Notes under the pieces: generated by a model
What the model saw: only the letters and a program-made list of their open reading frames with translations
What the model was told of the DNA's origin: nothing
The model's database searches: none
Program-made: the position numbers and the translations under genes
Source of the DNA: Comamonadaceae bacterium
GTDB lineage: Bacteria > Pseudomonadota > Gammaproteobacteria > Burkholderiales > Burkholderiaceae_C
DNA: 50,008 nucleotides
Assembly: GCA_947451385.1 (NCBI GenBank)
Contig: CANFYZ010000019.1
Location: forward strand, 1 to 50,008
Direction: 5' to 3'
In this document: positions 1-6,620 of the stretch, piece by piece
How the letters are laid out: each line of letters starts with the position of its first letter
Numbering within the stretch: the first letter of the stretch is position 1

Positions 1-265
1 AGGCTTCATGAGATGCCTCGCGGAAGGCGCGGACGTCCTTGCGATGTAAGCCAGAAAGCAGGCTGATGGCGGAATCACTGTCGCGCTGGCCATTGCGCTC
101 GAGTTCCAGGCGGGCTTGCGCCAAAAACACGGGTTTGAGCGCCTGAGCGAATTCGGCATAGCCGACGCCGGAGCGGATCATCCACAAGACCAAGGGCTCG
201 GCAATCGCCAGTGCCTCATCCAGCACGCCTTGGCTGGGTTGGGGGGAGGCAGGTGAATGGTTCAT
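1..265 (-). CDS. DUF6502 family protein (5' part; 3' end lies outside the window)
   Basis: Reading the minus strand from the ATG at 265 gives at least 88 codons without a stop, beginning MNHSPASPQPSQG. The segments LVLWMIRSGVGYAEFAQALK and SAISLLSGLHRKDVR are characteristic of the DUF6502 family, which is widespread in Burkholderiales and has no assigned function. The N-terminal half has a helical, winged-helix-like look, so a DNA-binding role is conceivable, but this is inference only. The gene runs off the left edge of the window. Its promoter is embedded in a strong palindrome directly upstream and leaves almost no 5' untranslated region. Confidence 0.75.
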   Translation of the reverse strand, partial: MNHSPASPQPSQGVLDEALAIAEPLVLWMIRSGVGYAEFAQALKPVFLAQARLELERNGQRDSDSAISLLSGLHRKDVRAFREASHEA

Positions 266-272
266 GGCTCTC

Positions 273-300
273 ATTATATGGGAAATTTTCCCATATACAA
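273..300 (-). promoter_or_regulatory. Core promoter of the DUF6502 gene overlapped by a 23-bp palindrome
   Basis: On the minus strand a TTGTAT -35 box (295-300) and a perfect TATAAT -10 box (273-278) are separated by 16 bp. A 23-bp palindrome (275-297) with two perfect 11-bp arms, TATATGGGAAA and TTTCCCATATA, around a single central base fills the spacer and overlaps both boxes. The start codon begins only 7 bases after the -10 box, so the transcript is predicted to be leaderless or nearly so. This geometry is that of a repressor operator. The regulator is unknown and autoregulation is possible. Confidence 0.6.
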
Positions 301-344
301 GAAATAATGAAATCCCCCATCTTTTCCCCGATCACAGCGCCTGC

Positions 345-458
345 CGCGCTGCTTGTGAAAAAGTCAACAGGCTAAACGTCGCAGTTTCGCGCGCCAAGTC
401 TTTAGCCATATTGGTTGCCAACCCAGCGGTGATGGATGTCAATTGCAAGACGCCATAG
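345..458 (+). pseudogene. Remnant of a superfamily I DNA helicase C-terminus
   Basis: The plus strand encodes NRLNVAVSRAKSLAILV followed by ANPAVMDVNCKTP and a stop. This matches the C-terminal helicase motif region (RLNVAxSRA) of large superfamily I helicase/nuclease proteins of the AAA_12 type. Nothing upstream resembles the rest of a helicase: the reading frame begins inside the DUF6502 promoter and is not helicase-like before about position 345. The remnant is followed directly by a dispersed repeat. I read it as the tail of a gene that was deleted or left behind by a rearrangement; the exact boundaries are approximate. Confidence 0.55.
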
Positions 459-486
459 CCTTGTTTGTCATTGCGACCCGTCTAAT

Positions 487-557
487 CGTCATTGCGAGGC
501 CCGAAGGGCCGTGGCAATCCAACCCACTTGGATTGCTTCACTGCGTTCGCAATGACG
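487..557. repeat. Dispersed cloverleaf-type palindromic repeat
   Basis: The element is bounded by perfect 11-bp terminal inverted repeats (CGTCATTGCGA at 487-497 and TCGCAATGACG at 547-557). Two internal hairpins lie inside it: GGCCC-GAA-GGGCC (498-510) and GCAATCCAA-CCCAC-TTGGATTGC (514-536). It therefore folds as an outer stem with two arms. Repeats beginning GTCATTGCGAG are known as common dispersed intergenic elements in several bacterial groups. A partial copy, GTCATTGCGAC, precedes it at about 468-478. The stretch 266-666 contains this element, the helicase remnant, the short tandem repeat that follows and no evident functional gene. Confidence 0.75.
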
Positions 558-600
558 AAGGGGAATCACTATGACGAAGGGGAATCACTATGACGAAGGG
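552..600. repeat. Tandem 19-bp repeat adjoining the palindromic element
   Basis: The 19-bp unit ATGACGAAGGGGAATCACT occurs twice in perfect tandem (552-570 and 571-589), followed by a partial third copy (590-600). The first unit overlaps the right terminus of the palindromic repeat, so the tandem array appears to have grown out of its end. A diverged copy of the start of the unit (ACGACGAAACC) follows at about 610. No coding potential is seen. Confidence 0.8.
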
Positions 601-666
601 AAAGTCGCTACGACGAAACCCGCCTTCAGCGACTTGAGCACCCTCAGGGTCAAGCCCTGCGATTCG

Positions 667-1158
667 TCATTTTGTGGCCAGCTTGTCTTTCAAAGCCTGG
701 AGCACCGGCGAAGACACCAAGCCAGAGACATCGCCGCCCAGGGTGGCGATTTCGCGCACCAAGGTGCTGCTGATGTGCTGGTACGAGGCGCTGGTGTTCA
801 AAAACACGGTGTCCACCTCGGGCGCCAAATAGCGGTTCATGCCCGCCATTTGGGTTTCATAGTCGTAATCGGTCACCGAGCGAATGCCGCGCACGATGGC
901 GCGCGCACCTTGGGCCACCACAAAGTCGCGCAGCAAACCGGTAAAGGGAAGTACCTTCACACCGGGCAAGCTGCCGGCCACGGCTTGCGCCATGGCCAGT
1001 CTTTCATCCAAAGAGAACATGGTTTTTTTGTGGTGCGCCACAGCCACCGCGATCACCACCTGGTCAAACAATTGCGCGGCACGGCGCACCACGTCTTCGT
1101 GGCCCAGCGTTAATGGGTCAAAGGTACCTGAATACACAGCAATGACAGATCGGCTCAT
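667..1158 (-). CDS. coaD: Phosphopantetheine adenylyltransferase (CoaD)
   Basis: CoaD transfers AMP from ATP to 4'-phosphopantetheine to give dephospho-CoA, the fourth step of coenzyme A synthesis in the cytosol. The 163-aa product has the nucleotidyltransferase motif YSGTFDPLTLGHEDVVRRA near the N-terminus, with the family's GTFDP and the second His of the TxGH signature (GH), and the C-terminal ISSTLVREIA motif that holds the conserved S-S-x-x-x-R. The length is typical of the family (about 160 aa). I chose the ATG at 1158 because GGAGA lies 8 bases upstream; an in-frame TTG further upstream at 1173 would consume that site. The gene lies downstream of rsmD on the same strand with a gap of about 58 bases, the usual pairing in Burkholderiales. 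Confidence 0.95.
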   Translation of the reverse strand: MSRSVIAVYSGTFDPLTLGHEDVVRRAAQLFDQVVIAVAVAHHKKTMFSLDERLAMAQAVAGSLPGVKVLPFTGLLRDFVVAQGARAIVRGIRSVTDYDYETQMAGMNRYLAPEVDTVFLNTSASYQHISSTLVREIATLGGDVSGLVSSPVLQALKDKLATK

Positions 1159-1216
1159 GGGCAGGGTCTCCAAGCGAAATAAGAACTCAGTTTATCGGAC
1201 GGCGCAGGCGCCCAGT

Positions 1217-1894
1217 TCAGGCTAATTTTTGCAGCAAATGGGCGTGCACTGCACCGGCTTTGAGGTGGCGTTGCACCTTCAGAAACCAGGGTGCGAGTTG
1301 TTCGTCAGTCCAACGCGCTGGCGCTTCCAGGTACACCCAGCCCCCTGGGGCCACAACTTGCCCAGCGGCTTGCAGGGCCGGTGCAAATAATTCGCCCTCA
1401 AAAGGGGGGTCTAGAAAAACCAGGTCCATGCTCCCAGGGGCCGTGCTTTGCAAGCCGTTCACCGCGTTTCCGCGCTGCACTTGCACCATGGCGGCTTGGA
1501 GCCGGGCTTTGCTGTCGTTCAATTGCACCACCAAGGCAGGGTCTTGCTCCCACATCAGCACCCGCAGAGCGCCGCGGGACGCCGCCTCAAAGCCCAAGAC
1601 ACCGGTGCCGGCAAAGGCGTCTGCGCAGTGCCAGCCGTTCAGGTCTTGGCCCAACCAATTGAACAATGTTTCACGCACCCGGTCAGGGGTGGGTCGCAGG
1701 CCCGGCTTGTCGAGCACTTTGAGTTTGCTGCGTTTCCACATCCCGCCAATGATGCGGATTTCGTGCGCAGCATGACCGATCACGGCGGACGGGGCCGCTT
1801 TGGAGGGGTGGGGCCGCTTGGGGGCTGGCGCTTTTGCTTGGGCTTGGGCTTGGGCTTGTGCTTGGGCTTGGGCTTGGGATGATCGAGGTCGCAT
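1217..1894 (-). CDS. rsmD: 16S rRNA (guanine(966)-N(2))-methyltransferase RsmD
   Basis: RsmD methylates N2 of G966 in 16S rRNA during 30S assembly. The product (225 aa from the ATG at 1894) shows the family's entry motif IRIIGGMWKRSKLKV, then RPTPDRVRETLFNWLG, SAM-binding motif I (ADAFAGTGVLGFEAASRGA) and the catalytic DPPF loop (LVFLDPPFEG). The N-terminus is unusual. About 40 residues precede the conserved core and include seven consecutive Gln-Ala pairs encoded by a hexanucleotide repeat (1836-1877). A TTG at 1912 is an alternative start. The gene diverges from ftsY and is followed by coaD. Confidence 0.93.
   Translation of the reverse strand: MRPRSSQAQAQAQAQAQAQAKAPAPKRPHPSKAAPSAVIGHAAHEIRIIGGMWKRSKLKVLDKPGLRPTPDRVRETLFNWLGQDLNGWHCADAFAGTGVLGFEAASRGALRVLMWEQDPALVVQLNDSKARLQAAMVQVQRGNAVNGLQSTAPGSMDLVFLDPPFEGELFAPALQAAGQVVAPGGWVYLEAPARWTDEQLAPWFLKVQRHLKAGAVHAHLLQKLA
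1836..1877. repeat. Hexanucleotide tandem repeat (7 x GCTTGK) inside rsmD
   Basis: Seven consecutive 6-bp units read GCTTGG on the plus strand, the fourth being GCTTGT. On the coding strand they read CAAGCC/CAAGCA and encode (Gln-Ala)7 in the N-terminal tail of RsmD. Because the unit length is a multiple of three, gain or loss of copies would change the linker length without shifting the frame. Confidence 0.9.
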
Positions 1895-2014
1895 AGGGCT
1901 AAGTGTACGCAAGCCCTGGCAAGCAGAATGCCGCCAGCAGGACGCTGCAGAGGTGCCCGTGTCAAAAGAAGCCCGCTAATTTCATAGAATGGGTGCGAAT
2001 TCAGAAACCAGCCC

Positions 2015-2989
2015 ATGTTCAGTTTTTTCCGCAAAAAATCCAACCCGCCGGCCAGCGCCGCAACCCCAGAGGCGCCACCTGCCCCTGTCGCTCGGCAAGG
2101 CTGGCTCGACAAACTCAAAGCCGGCTTGCGCAAAACCGGCTCCAGCATCGCCACGGTGTTCAGCGGCACGCAAATTGACGACAACCTGTATGAAGAGCTG
2201 GAAACCGCATTGTTGATGGCCGACACCGGGGTCAAAGCGACAGAGCACTTGCTGCACGATCTCAAGCGCCGGGTGAAAGACAGCAAAGCCACCGATCCGC
2301 AAGACGTCAAAAGCCTGCTGATCGAATGCATCACCGACCTACTCATTCCGCTGCAAAAAAACTTGTCGATCGGTGAACACCAACCCACCGTCATCATGGT
2401 GGCGGGGGTCAATGGCGCCGGCAAAACCACGTCCATTGGCAAACTCACCAAACATTTGGCCGACAGCGGCGCCAGCGTTTTATTGGCAGCAGCCGACACC
2501 TTTCGGGCGGCGGCGCGCGAGCAATTGGCGGTGTGGGCGGACCGCAACACGGTCGAGATCATCAGCCAAGCTGGCGCCGATCCGGCGGCAGTGAGTTTTG
2601 ATGCGGTCAGCGCAGGCAAGGCCCGTGGCAAAGACGTGGTGCTGGTCGACACCGCCGGTCGCTTGCCGACGCAAACCCATTTGATGCAAGAGCTCAGCAA
2701 AATCAAACGCGTGGTGCAAAAAGCCGATGCGACCGCACCCCACGAGGTGCTGTTGGTGATCGACGGCAACACCGGACAAAACGCGCTGATGCAGGTCAAG
2801 GCCTTTGACGAGTCTTTGCAACTCACCGGATTGATCGTGACCAAACTGGACGGCACCGCCAAAGGTGGCGTGCTGTGTGCCATTGCGCGTGAAAAACCCG
2901 TGCCGGTTTATTTCATCGGCGTGGGCGAGCAGCTCGCCGACCTGGAAACCTTCAACGCACGTGAATTTGCCCAAGCCCTGCTGAGCTGA
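2015..2989 (+). CDS. ftsY: Signal recognition particle receptor FtsY
   Basis: FtsY is the SRP receptor GTPase that docks ribosome-nascent chain complexes at the SecYEG translocon on the inner membrane. The 324-aa product has a short basic and proline/alanine-rich A region, the helical N domain (WLDKLKAGLRKTGSSI, ELETALLMADTG) and a complete G domain: P-loop GVNGAGKTTSIGKL, DTFRAAAREQL, DTAGRL and TKLDGTAKGG. The acidic A domain seen in enterobacterial FtsY is nearly absent, as is usual in betaproteobacteria. The gene is divergent from rsmD and convergent with the esterase downstream (24-base gap). Confidence 0.96.
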   Translation: MFSFFRKKSNPPASAATPEAPPAPVARQGWLDKLKAGLRKTGSSIATVFSGTQIDDNLYEELETALLMADTGVKATEHLLHDLKRRVKDSKATDPQDVKSLLIECITDLLIPLQKNLSIGEHQPTVIMVAGVNGAGKTTSIGKLTKHLADSGASVLLAAADTFRAAAREQLAVWADRNTVEIISQAGADPAAVSFDAVSAGKARGKDVVLVDTAGRLPTQTHLMQELSKIKRVVQKADATAPHEVLLVIDGNTGQNALMQVKAFDESLQLTGLIVTKLDGTAKGGVLCAIAREKPVPVYFIGVGEQLADLETFNAREFAQALLS

Positions 2990-3013
2990 GCGGAGTCGTT
3001 GGATGCTTCGCTC

Positions 3014-3919
3014 TTACTGAGCGGGCACACGTTCTTGCATGAAGGCGGCCACCTGCCGCAAACTGGCCTTGGCTTCAGGCAGCATGACCATAATTGGCCA
3101 GACGTGGGGCATGTTCGACGCCAAAACCAGCTGCGATGACACCCCGGCGGCCAGCGCTTTGTCATGCAGCCGGGTGGCGTCGGACAACAAAATCTCGCTG
3201 CGGCTGGCAAAAATCAGCAAGGGGGGCAAGCCCTTCATTTCCCCATACAAGGGGGAGGCCACGGGGTCGCTCGGGCTGCGACCGGCCAAATAGAACTGCG
3301 CGGCATCCGCCAGATTCTCTGGGTTGAACATCACATCCCCCTCGGCCTGAGACCTCACGGATTCGCCAGTCGCGGCCAGGTCCACCCAAGGTGAAAACAA
3401 CACAGCGCCCGCCGGCATGGGCAAACCTTGCTTAGAGGCGGCTTGCAACAAGGCCATCACCAAACCCCCACCCGCCGAGTCACCGGCCAACACCACCTGA
3501 TTTGCGGGCGTGTCGCTCAGAACATCGCGGTACCAAGCCAAAGCATCGTCTACGGCGGCAGGGCATGGGTGTTCTGGCGCCAGCCGATAGTCCACCGACA
3601 GCACGCGGGCCTGGGCTCTGCGGCTGATGGACGCCACCACCGGGCGGTGCGTGTCCAGACCGCAAGAAAAATAACCCCCACCATGGAAATACAGCACCGT
3701 GCGCTGCGGCGCTGTCACGGACAACCATTCCGCTGGGCACAAGCCCGCACCGACATCGGCCGGCAGGGATTTCGAGACCACCCCTTTGGGCAATGGCACT
3801 TGCCAACGGCTCATGCGCGCCATGCCTTGGCGGGCCTCTTCGACACGCACACGGGTGCCCGGCTTGGGCTTGAACTGGGTACGCAAATACCAACGGGTGA
3901 AAAAGGCTTGGATACTCAT
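3014..3919 (-). CDS. Alpha/beta hydrolase of the hormone-sensitive lipase (HSL) family
   Basis: This is a probable carboxylesterase of 301 aa. The HSL-family oxyanion motif HGGG is present in YFHGGGYFSCGLDTHRP, and the nucleophile elbow is GDSAG in VLAGDSAGGGLVMALL. The catalytic acid is expected in SEILLSDATRLHDKA and the catalytic His in NMPHVWPIM near the C-terminus. DYRLAPEHPCPAAVDD is the usual HSL segment between them. No signal peptide is seen, so it should be cytosolic. The start ATG at 3919 faces an intergenic region holding an 18-bp palindrome that is shared with two other promoters in this window. The substrate is unknown; short- to medium-chain acyl esters are typical for the family. 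Confidence 0.88.
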   Translation of the reverse strand: MSIQAFFTRWYLRTQFKPKPGTRVRVEEARQGMARMSRWQVPLPKGVVSKSLPADVGAGLCPAEWLSVTAPQRTVLYFHGGGYFSCGLDTHRPVVASISRRAQARVLSVDYRLAPEHPCPAAVDDALAWYRDVLSDTPANQVVLAGDSAGGGLVMALLQAASKQGLPMPAGAVLFSPWVDLAATGESVRSQAEGDVMFNPENLADAAQFYLAGRSPSDPVASPLYGEMKGLPPLLIFASRSEILLSDATRLHDKALAAGVSSQLVLASNMPHVWPIMVMLPEAKASLRQVAAFMQERVPAQ

Positions 3920-3983
3920 AAGAGCACTTTACTCCGCACTGCACACAAGCTCAACCTGGCCTCTGGACAAGTGGCCAGCATGA

Positions 3984-4001
3984 CAGTACACTGGTGTATT
4001 G
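3984..4001. promoter_or_regulatory. Probable TetR-type operator, copy 1
   Basis: The 18-mer CAGTACACTGGTGTATTG fits the consensus CAATACAC-NN-GTGTATTG with one deviation. It lies between the divergent esterase (start 3919, minus) and PF10118 hydrolase (start 4059, plus). Matching 18-mers occur at 14659-14676 and 21553-21570, also in promoter regions. Palindrome length and symmetry suit a TetR-family dimer; the regulator is not identified. Confidence 0.6.
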
Positions 4002-4058
4002 AATAGACTGACCTTATCCTGAACCTTTCAGGCTCCACTTTTATTTTTTCAAACGACC

Positions 4059-4883
4059 ATGACCGATCTCGTCGTCAGACGCCTGCTGATTGATTTGGAA
4101 ACCCCGTTTCCGGCCCGCTGGAACGGTGGGGACGCGTTTCGCTCGGCCTTTTTCAATGCTTTGTCGATGAGCTTTCCAGTGGGCGAGCAGTATTTCATTG
4201 ATTCGGTTCGTGAGGGGGTCAAAAAATTACCCGCCGAGCAACAAGCGCAGATGGCCGCCGAGGTCAAAGGCTTTATCGGCCAAGAGGCCACGCACCGCCG
4301 CATTCATGAGCTGTTCAACAAACACCTGACCGACTTGGGCTTTGAGAACCGCTTTGCCAAACGCTCACTGGCACGGATTCAAAAGCAAGCGCACCTGAAT
4401 GTGCGCATGCATCTGGCTGTGACCGCGGCGACCGAACACTTCACCGCCATCTTTGCCGACTGGATGCTGCACCACCCCGAGGCCCTTGAAGGGGCCGAAA
4501 CCCGCTTGCAAACTCTGTGGCTTTGGCACAGCGCCGAAGAATCTGAGCACCGGTGTACCGCCTTTGACCTGTACCAAGCCTTGGGCGGCGACCACGCTCG
4601 GCGTTTGAAGGTGTTTCGTTTTGTCACCTTCATTTTCTTGACCGACATCCTGCGTCAAACGGTGCGCAACCTGTGGCAAGACGGCAGCTTGTTCAAATGG
4701 CAAACATGGCGCAGTGCGGGCCGGCTGCTATTCGCCAAAGACGGCATGCTGCGCAGCAATGTCGGCCTGTGGCGTGACTACTTGCGCGAGGATTTTCACC
4801 CCTCGCAACATGAAGCCCCGTTGTCGCAAGTTTGGCTGCGGGACAACACCACGCAATTTACCGTGGTGGGCCAAGCCGCCTGA
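4059..4883 (+). CDS. Predicted metal-dependent hydrolase (PF10118 family)
   Basis: The 274-aa protein resembles the COG3687/PF10118 family of predicted metal-dependent hydrolases: VRRLLIDLETPFPARW, then FFNALSMSFPVGEQYFIDSVR, the E-x-x-H pair in FIGQEATHRRIHELFN, and WHSAEESEHRCTAFDLYQ near residue 160. The conserved Glu and His residues within long helices recall a ferritin-like di-metal site. The reaction is not established for the family, which often accompanies lipid or hydrocarbon catabolism genes. The gene diverges from an esterase across a shared operator and is followed after 5 bases by a membrane protein, presumably in one transcript. No clear Shine-Dalgarno sequence precedes the ATG. 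Confidence 0.75.
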   Translation: MTDLVVRRLLIDLETPFPARWNGGDAFRSAFFNALSMSFPVGEQYFIDSVREGVKKLPAEQQAQMAAEVKGFIGQEATHRRIHELFNKHLTDLGFENRFAKRSLARIQKQAHLNVRMHLAVTAATEHFTAIFADWMLHHPEALEGAETRLQTLWLWHSAEESEHRCTAFDLYQALGGDHARRLKVFRFVTFIFLTDILRQTVRNLWQDGSLFKWQTWRSAGRLLFAKDGMLRSNVGLWRDYLREDFHPSQHEAPLSQVWLRDNTTQFTVVGQAA

Positions 4884-4888
4884 ACAGG

Positions 4889-5509
4889 ATGACCGTCAGT
4901 CACCCCGTCATCCTCGCCGTTTGGGCTTCGATTTACCTCGTTTTTTGGCTCTGGTGGGGCGGTCGTGGCAAACCTTTGACACCGCAAGAATTGTCGGCCG
5001 GCCTGCAAAAACTCGAGTCTGTGGTTTCGGGGCCGCTCAGTCTGGCGCACTTGCAGGACGTCGCGCAGTTATTGGCGCGCGATGATGGCCGCGAATTCAT
5101 CATGTGCAATTCGGTGCTTTACCGCAAACAAGCGCTGTACCCTGAAAACTCAAGCTATGGCCCCGATCCGCGCGAAGCGGACAAGCGTTATGGCCAAGCC
5201 ATCATTTGGCCCTTGCTCAAACGGGCCTGCTTACCGATCTTCATTGCGCGAAAAACAGGGCAATTCGTGAACGATGCCCAATCACCTGAATGGCATTACG
5301 TGGCCATGGTGCGTTACCGCAGTCGCAGAGATTTTTTAAACTTTGCTTTGGACATTGAGAAGCAAGGCATCTCTGTGCACAAATGGGCTGCGATAGAGCA
5401 GACCCAGGTTTTTCCTGTGCGCCCTTTGATCAGTGTTTTCAGTGCCCGCTGGAACATGGCCTTCGTTTGTGCGTTGTTGGCATGGGTAAGCACACAGCTT
5501 GTGGCCTGA
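4889..5509 (+). CDS. Hypothetical membrane protein, co-transcribed with the PF10118 hydrolase
   Basis: I do not recognise this 206-aa protein. It starts at the ATG at 4889, five bases after the upstream stop, and begins with a hydrophobic helix (VILAVWASIYLVFWLWWGG). A polar middle domain of about 140 residues follows (including CNSVLYRKQALYPENSSYGPD), then a second hydrophobic segment at the C-terminus (WNMAFVCALLAWVSTQLV). This suggests a bitopic or hairpin-anchored protein with a soluble domain on one face of the membrane. Tight spacing implies translational coupling with the hydrolase upstream. The FGE gene begins about 60 bases downstream. Confidence 0.7.
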   Translation: MTVSHPVILAVWASIYLVFWLWWGGRGKPLTPQELSAGLQKLESVVSGPLSLAHLQDVAQLLARDDGREFIMCNSVLYRKQALYPENSSYGPDPREADKRYGQAIIWPLLKRACLPIFIARKTGQFVNDAQSPEWHYVAMVRYRSRRDFLNFALDIEKQGISVHKWAAIEQTQVFPVRPLISVFSARWNMAFVCALLAWVSTQLVA

Positions 5510-5567
5510 CAGCCGGCGTCTGCCAGCGTTCAATATGGCCAGCTCTTTGCTGCCCACTGTGCCGACC

Positions 5568-6611
5568 ATGACCACGCCCCGTTTGCGCCTCCTGGGGTTG
5601 CTCGCTTTGCTGGCCTTGGCGGCATGGAGTACCTGGGCTTGGCGCGCCGCACGCGGGCCCCAGCCCGGCACGGTGCCGCCCCTGGCCTCGGTGCCCTCAT
5701 GCCACTTGCCTTCGGCCCAGCCTGATTCACGCTATCCCGGCATGGTGTGGGTGCCCGCAGGTCAATTTCAGATGGGCGACACGACCTACCCCGAAGAAGG
5801 CCCTGTTCGCCCCACCCGTGTGGAGGGCTTTTGGATGGACCGCACCGAAGTGACCAATGACGAGTTTGCCGCCTTTGTCAAAGCCACCGGCTATGTGACG
5901 GTGGCCGAGCGGGCCTGGGAGCCCAAACAAGCCGCCGATTTACCGCCTGAATTGCGCGCACCAGGCGCGGTGGTGTTTGCCATGCCCGCCAAGCTGCACA
6001 ACCGCAATGACCTGAGTCAATGGTGGCAGTATGTGGCCGGCGCCCAGTGGCGCCATCCGGGCGGTCCCAGCACCGACATCCAGGGCCGAGGTCAGTTCCC
6101 GGTGGTCACCCTGACCTACGAAGACGCCGAGGCCTATGCGAAATGGAAAGGCCGCAGCCTGCCCAGCGAAAGTCAGTGGGAATGGGCGGCTCGGGGTGGC
6201 GAGGTTCAAGCCGCCAAAGACCACGACCAACCGCATGGCGCCAACACGTGGCAAGGGGTGTTTCCGGTGCTCAATTCGGCCGATGACGGCTTTGTCGGTC
6301 TGGCCCCGGTGGGCTGCTACAAACCCAATGCCTGGGGCTTGTTCGACATGATGGGCAATGTTTGGGAAATGACCCGCGACCTGTACACCCAGGATCACCG
6401 CGCCGTCGCCAGCCCCGACACGGGCAACAGCCCCGACCCGACCCTGGTGCGCAATGCGAAGGCCCGCCAGCGGGTGATCAAAGGGGGCTCTTTTTTATGC
6501 TCGCCTGACTACTGCATGCGCTACCGTTCGGGCTCGCGCCAACCGCAAGAAGAAGACCTGGGCACGAGCCATTTGGGCTTTCGCACCGTGCTGCTGGCAC
6601 CGGGCCCCTAA
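5568..6611 (+). CDS. Formylglycine-generating enzyme (SUMF1/FGE family), membrane-anchored or exported
   Basis: FGE oxidises the Cys of the CxPxR motif in type I sulfatases to C-alpha-formylglycine using O2 and a Cu(I) cofactor. The 347-aa product ends with the diagnostic segment GGSFLCSPDYCMRYRSGSR, which contains both catalytic cysteines (C311 and C316 from this start), and SHLGFR. Other family blocks are MVWVPAGQFQMGD, MDRTEVTNDEFAAFV, LPSESQWEWAARGG and NVWEMTRD. Residues 6-25 form a hydrophobic helix, so it is predicted to be membrane-anchored or exported. In-frame starts at 5535 (ATG) or 5499 (TTG) would only lengthen the tail before that helix. Two sulfatases with matching CAPSR and CSPTR motifs lie downstream. 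A DUF1254 gene follows after 9 bases. Confidence 0.88.
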   Translation: MTTPRLRLLGLLALLALAAWSTWAWRAARGPQPGTVPPLASVPSCHLPSAQPDSRYPGMVWVPAGQFQMGDTTYPEEGPVRPTRVEGFWMDRTEVTNDEFAAFVKATGYVTVAERAWEPKQAADLPPELRAPGAVVFAMPAKLHNRNDLSQWWQYVAGAQWRHPGGPSTDIQGRGQFPVVTLTYEDAEAYAKWKGRSLPSESQWEWAARGGEVQAAKDHDQPHGANTWQGVFPVLNSADDGFVGLAPVGCYKPNAWGLFDMMGNVWEMTRDLYTQDHRAVASPDTGNSPDPTLVRNAKARQRVIKGGSFLCSPDYCMRYRSGSRQPQEEDLGTSHLGFRTVLLAPGP

Positions 6612-6620
6612 GGCTGTGAG

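Noticed and set aside
264..458. The 64-codon frame starting at 264 as an intact small gene
   Set aside because: Its first third is the DUF6502 promoter palindrome read as protein and only the last 38 residues look like a helicase, so it is listed as a remnant.
487..557. Possible tRNA because of the cloverleaf-like fold
   Set aside because: It has no anticodon arm of correct size, no T-loop GTTCGA consensus and no CCA-type acceptor arrangement; it matches a dispersed palindromic repeat better.
552..600. Possible CRISPR array in the 19-bp repeats
   Set aside because: The copies are directly adjacent with no spacers, and no cas gene is in the window.
571..1113. Plus-strand frames opposite coaD
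   Set aside because: They are antisense to a complete, motif-bearing coaD gene and start in the tandem repeat.
1780..2883. A 367-codon minus-strand frame covering ftsY
   Set aside because: It is antisense to a complete ftsY gene and its tail is just the rsmD repeat read out of frame (KPKPKHKPKPKP). No independent support.
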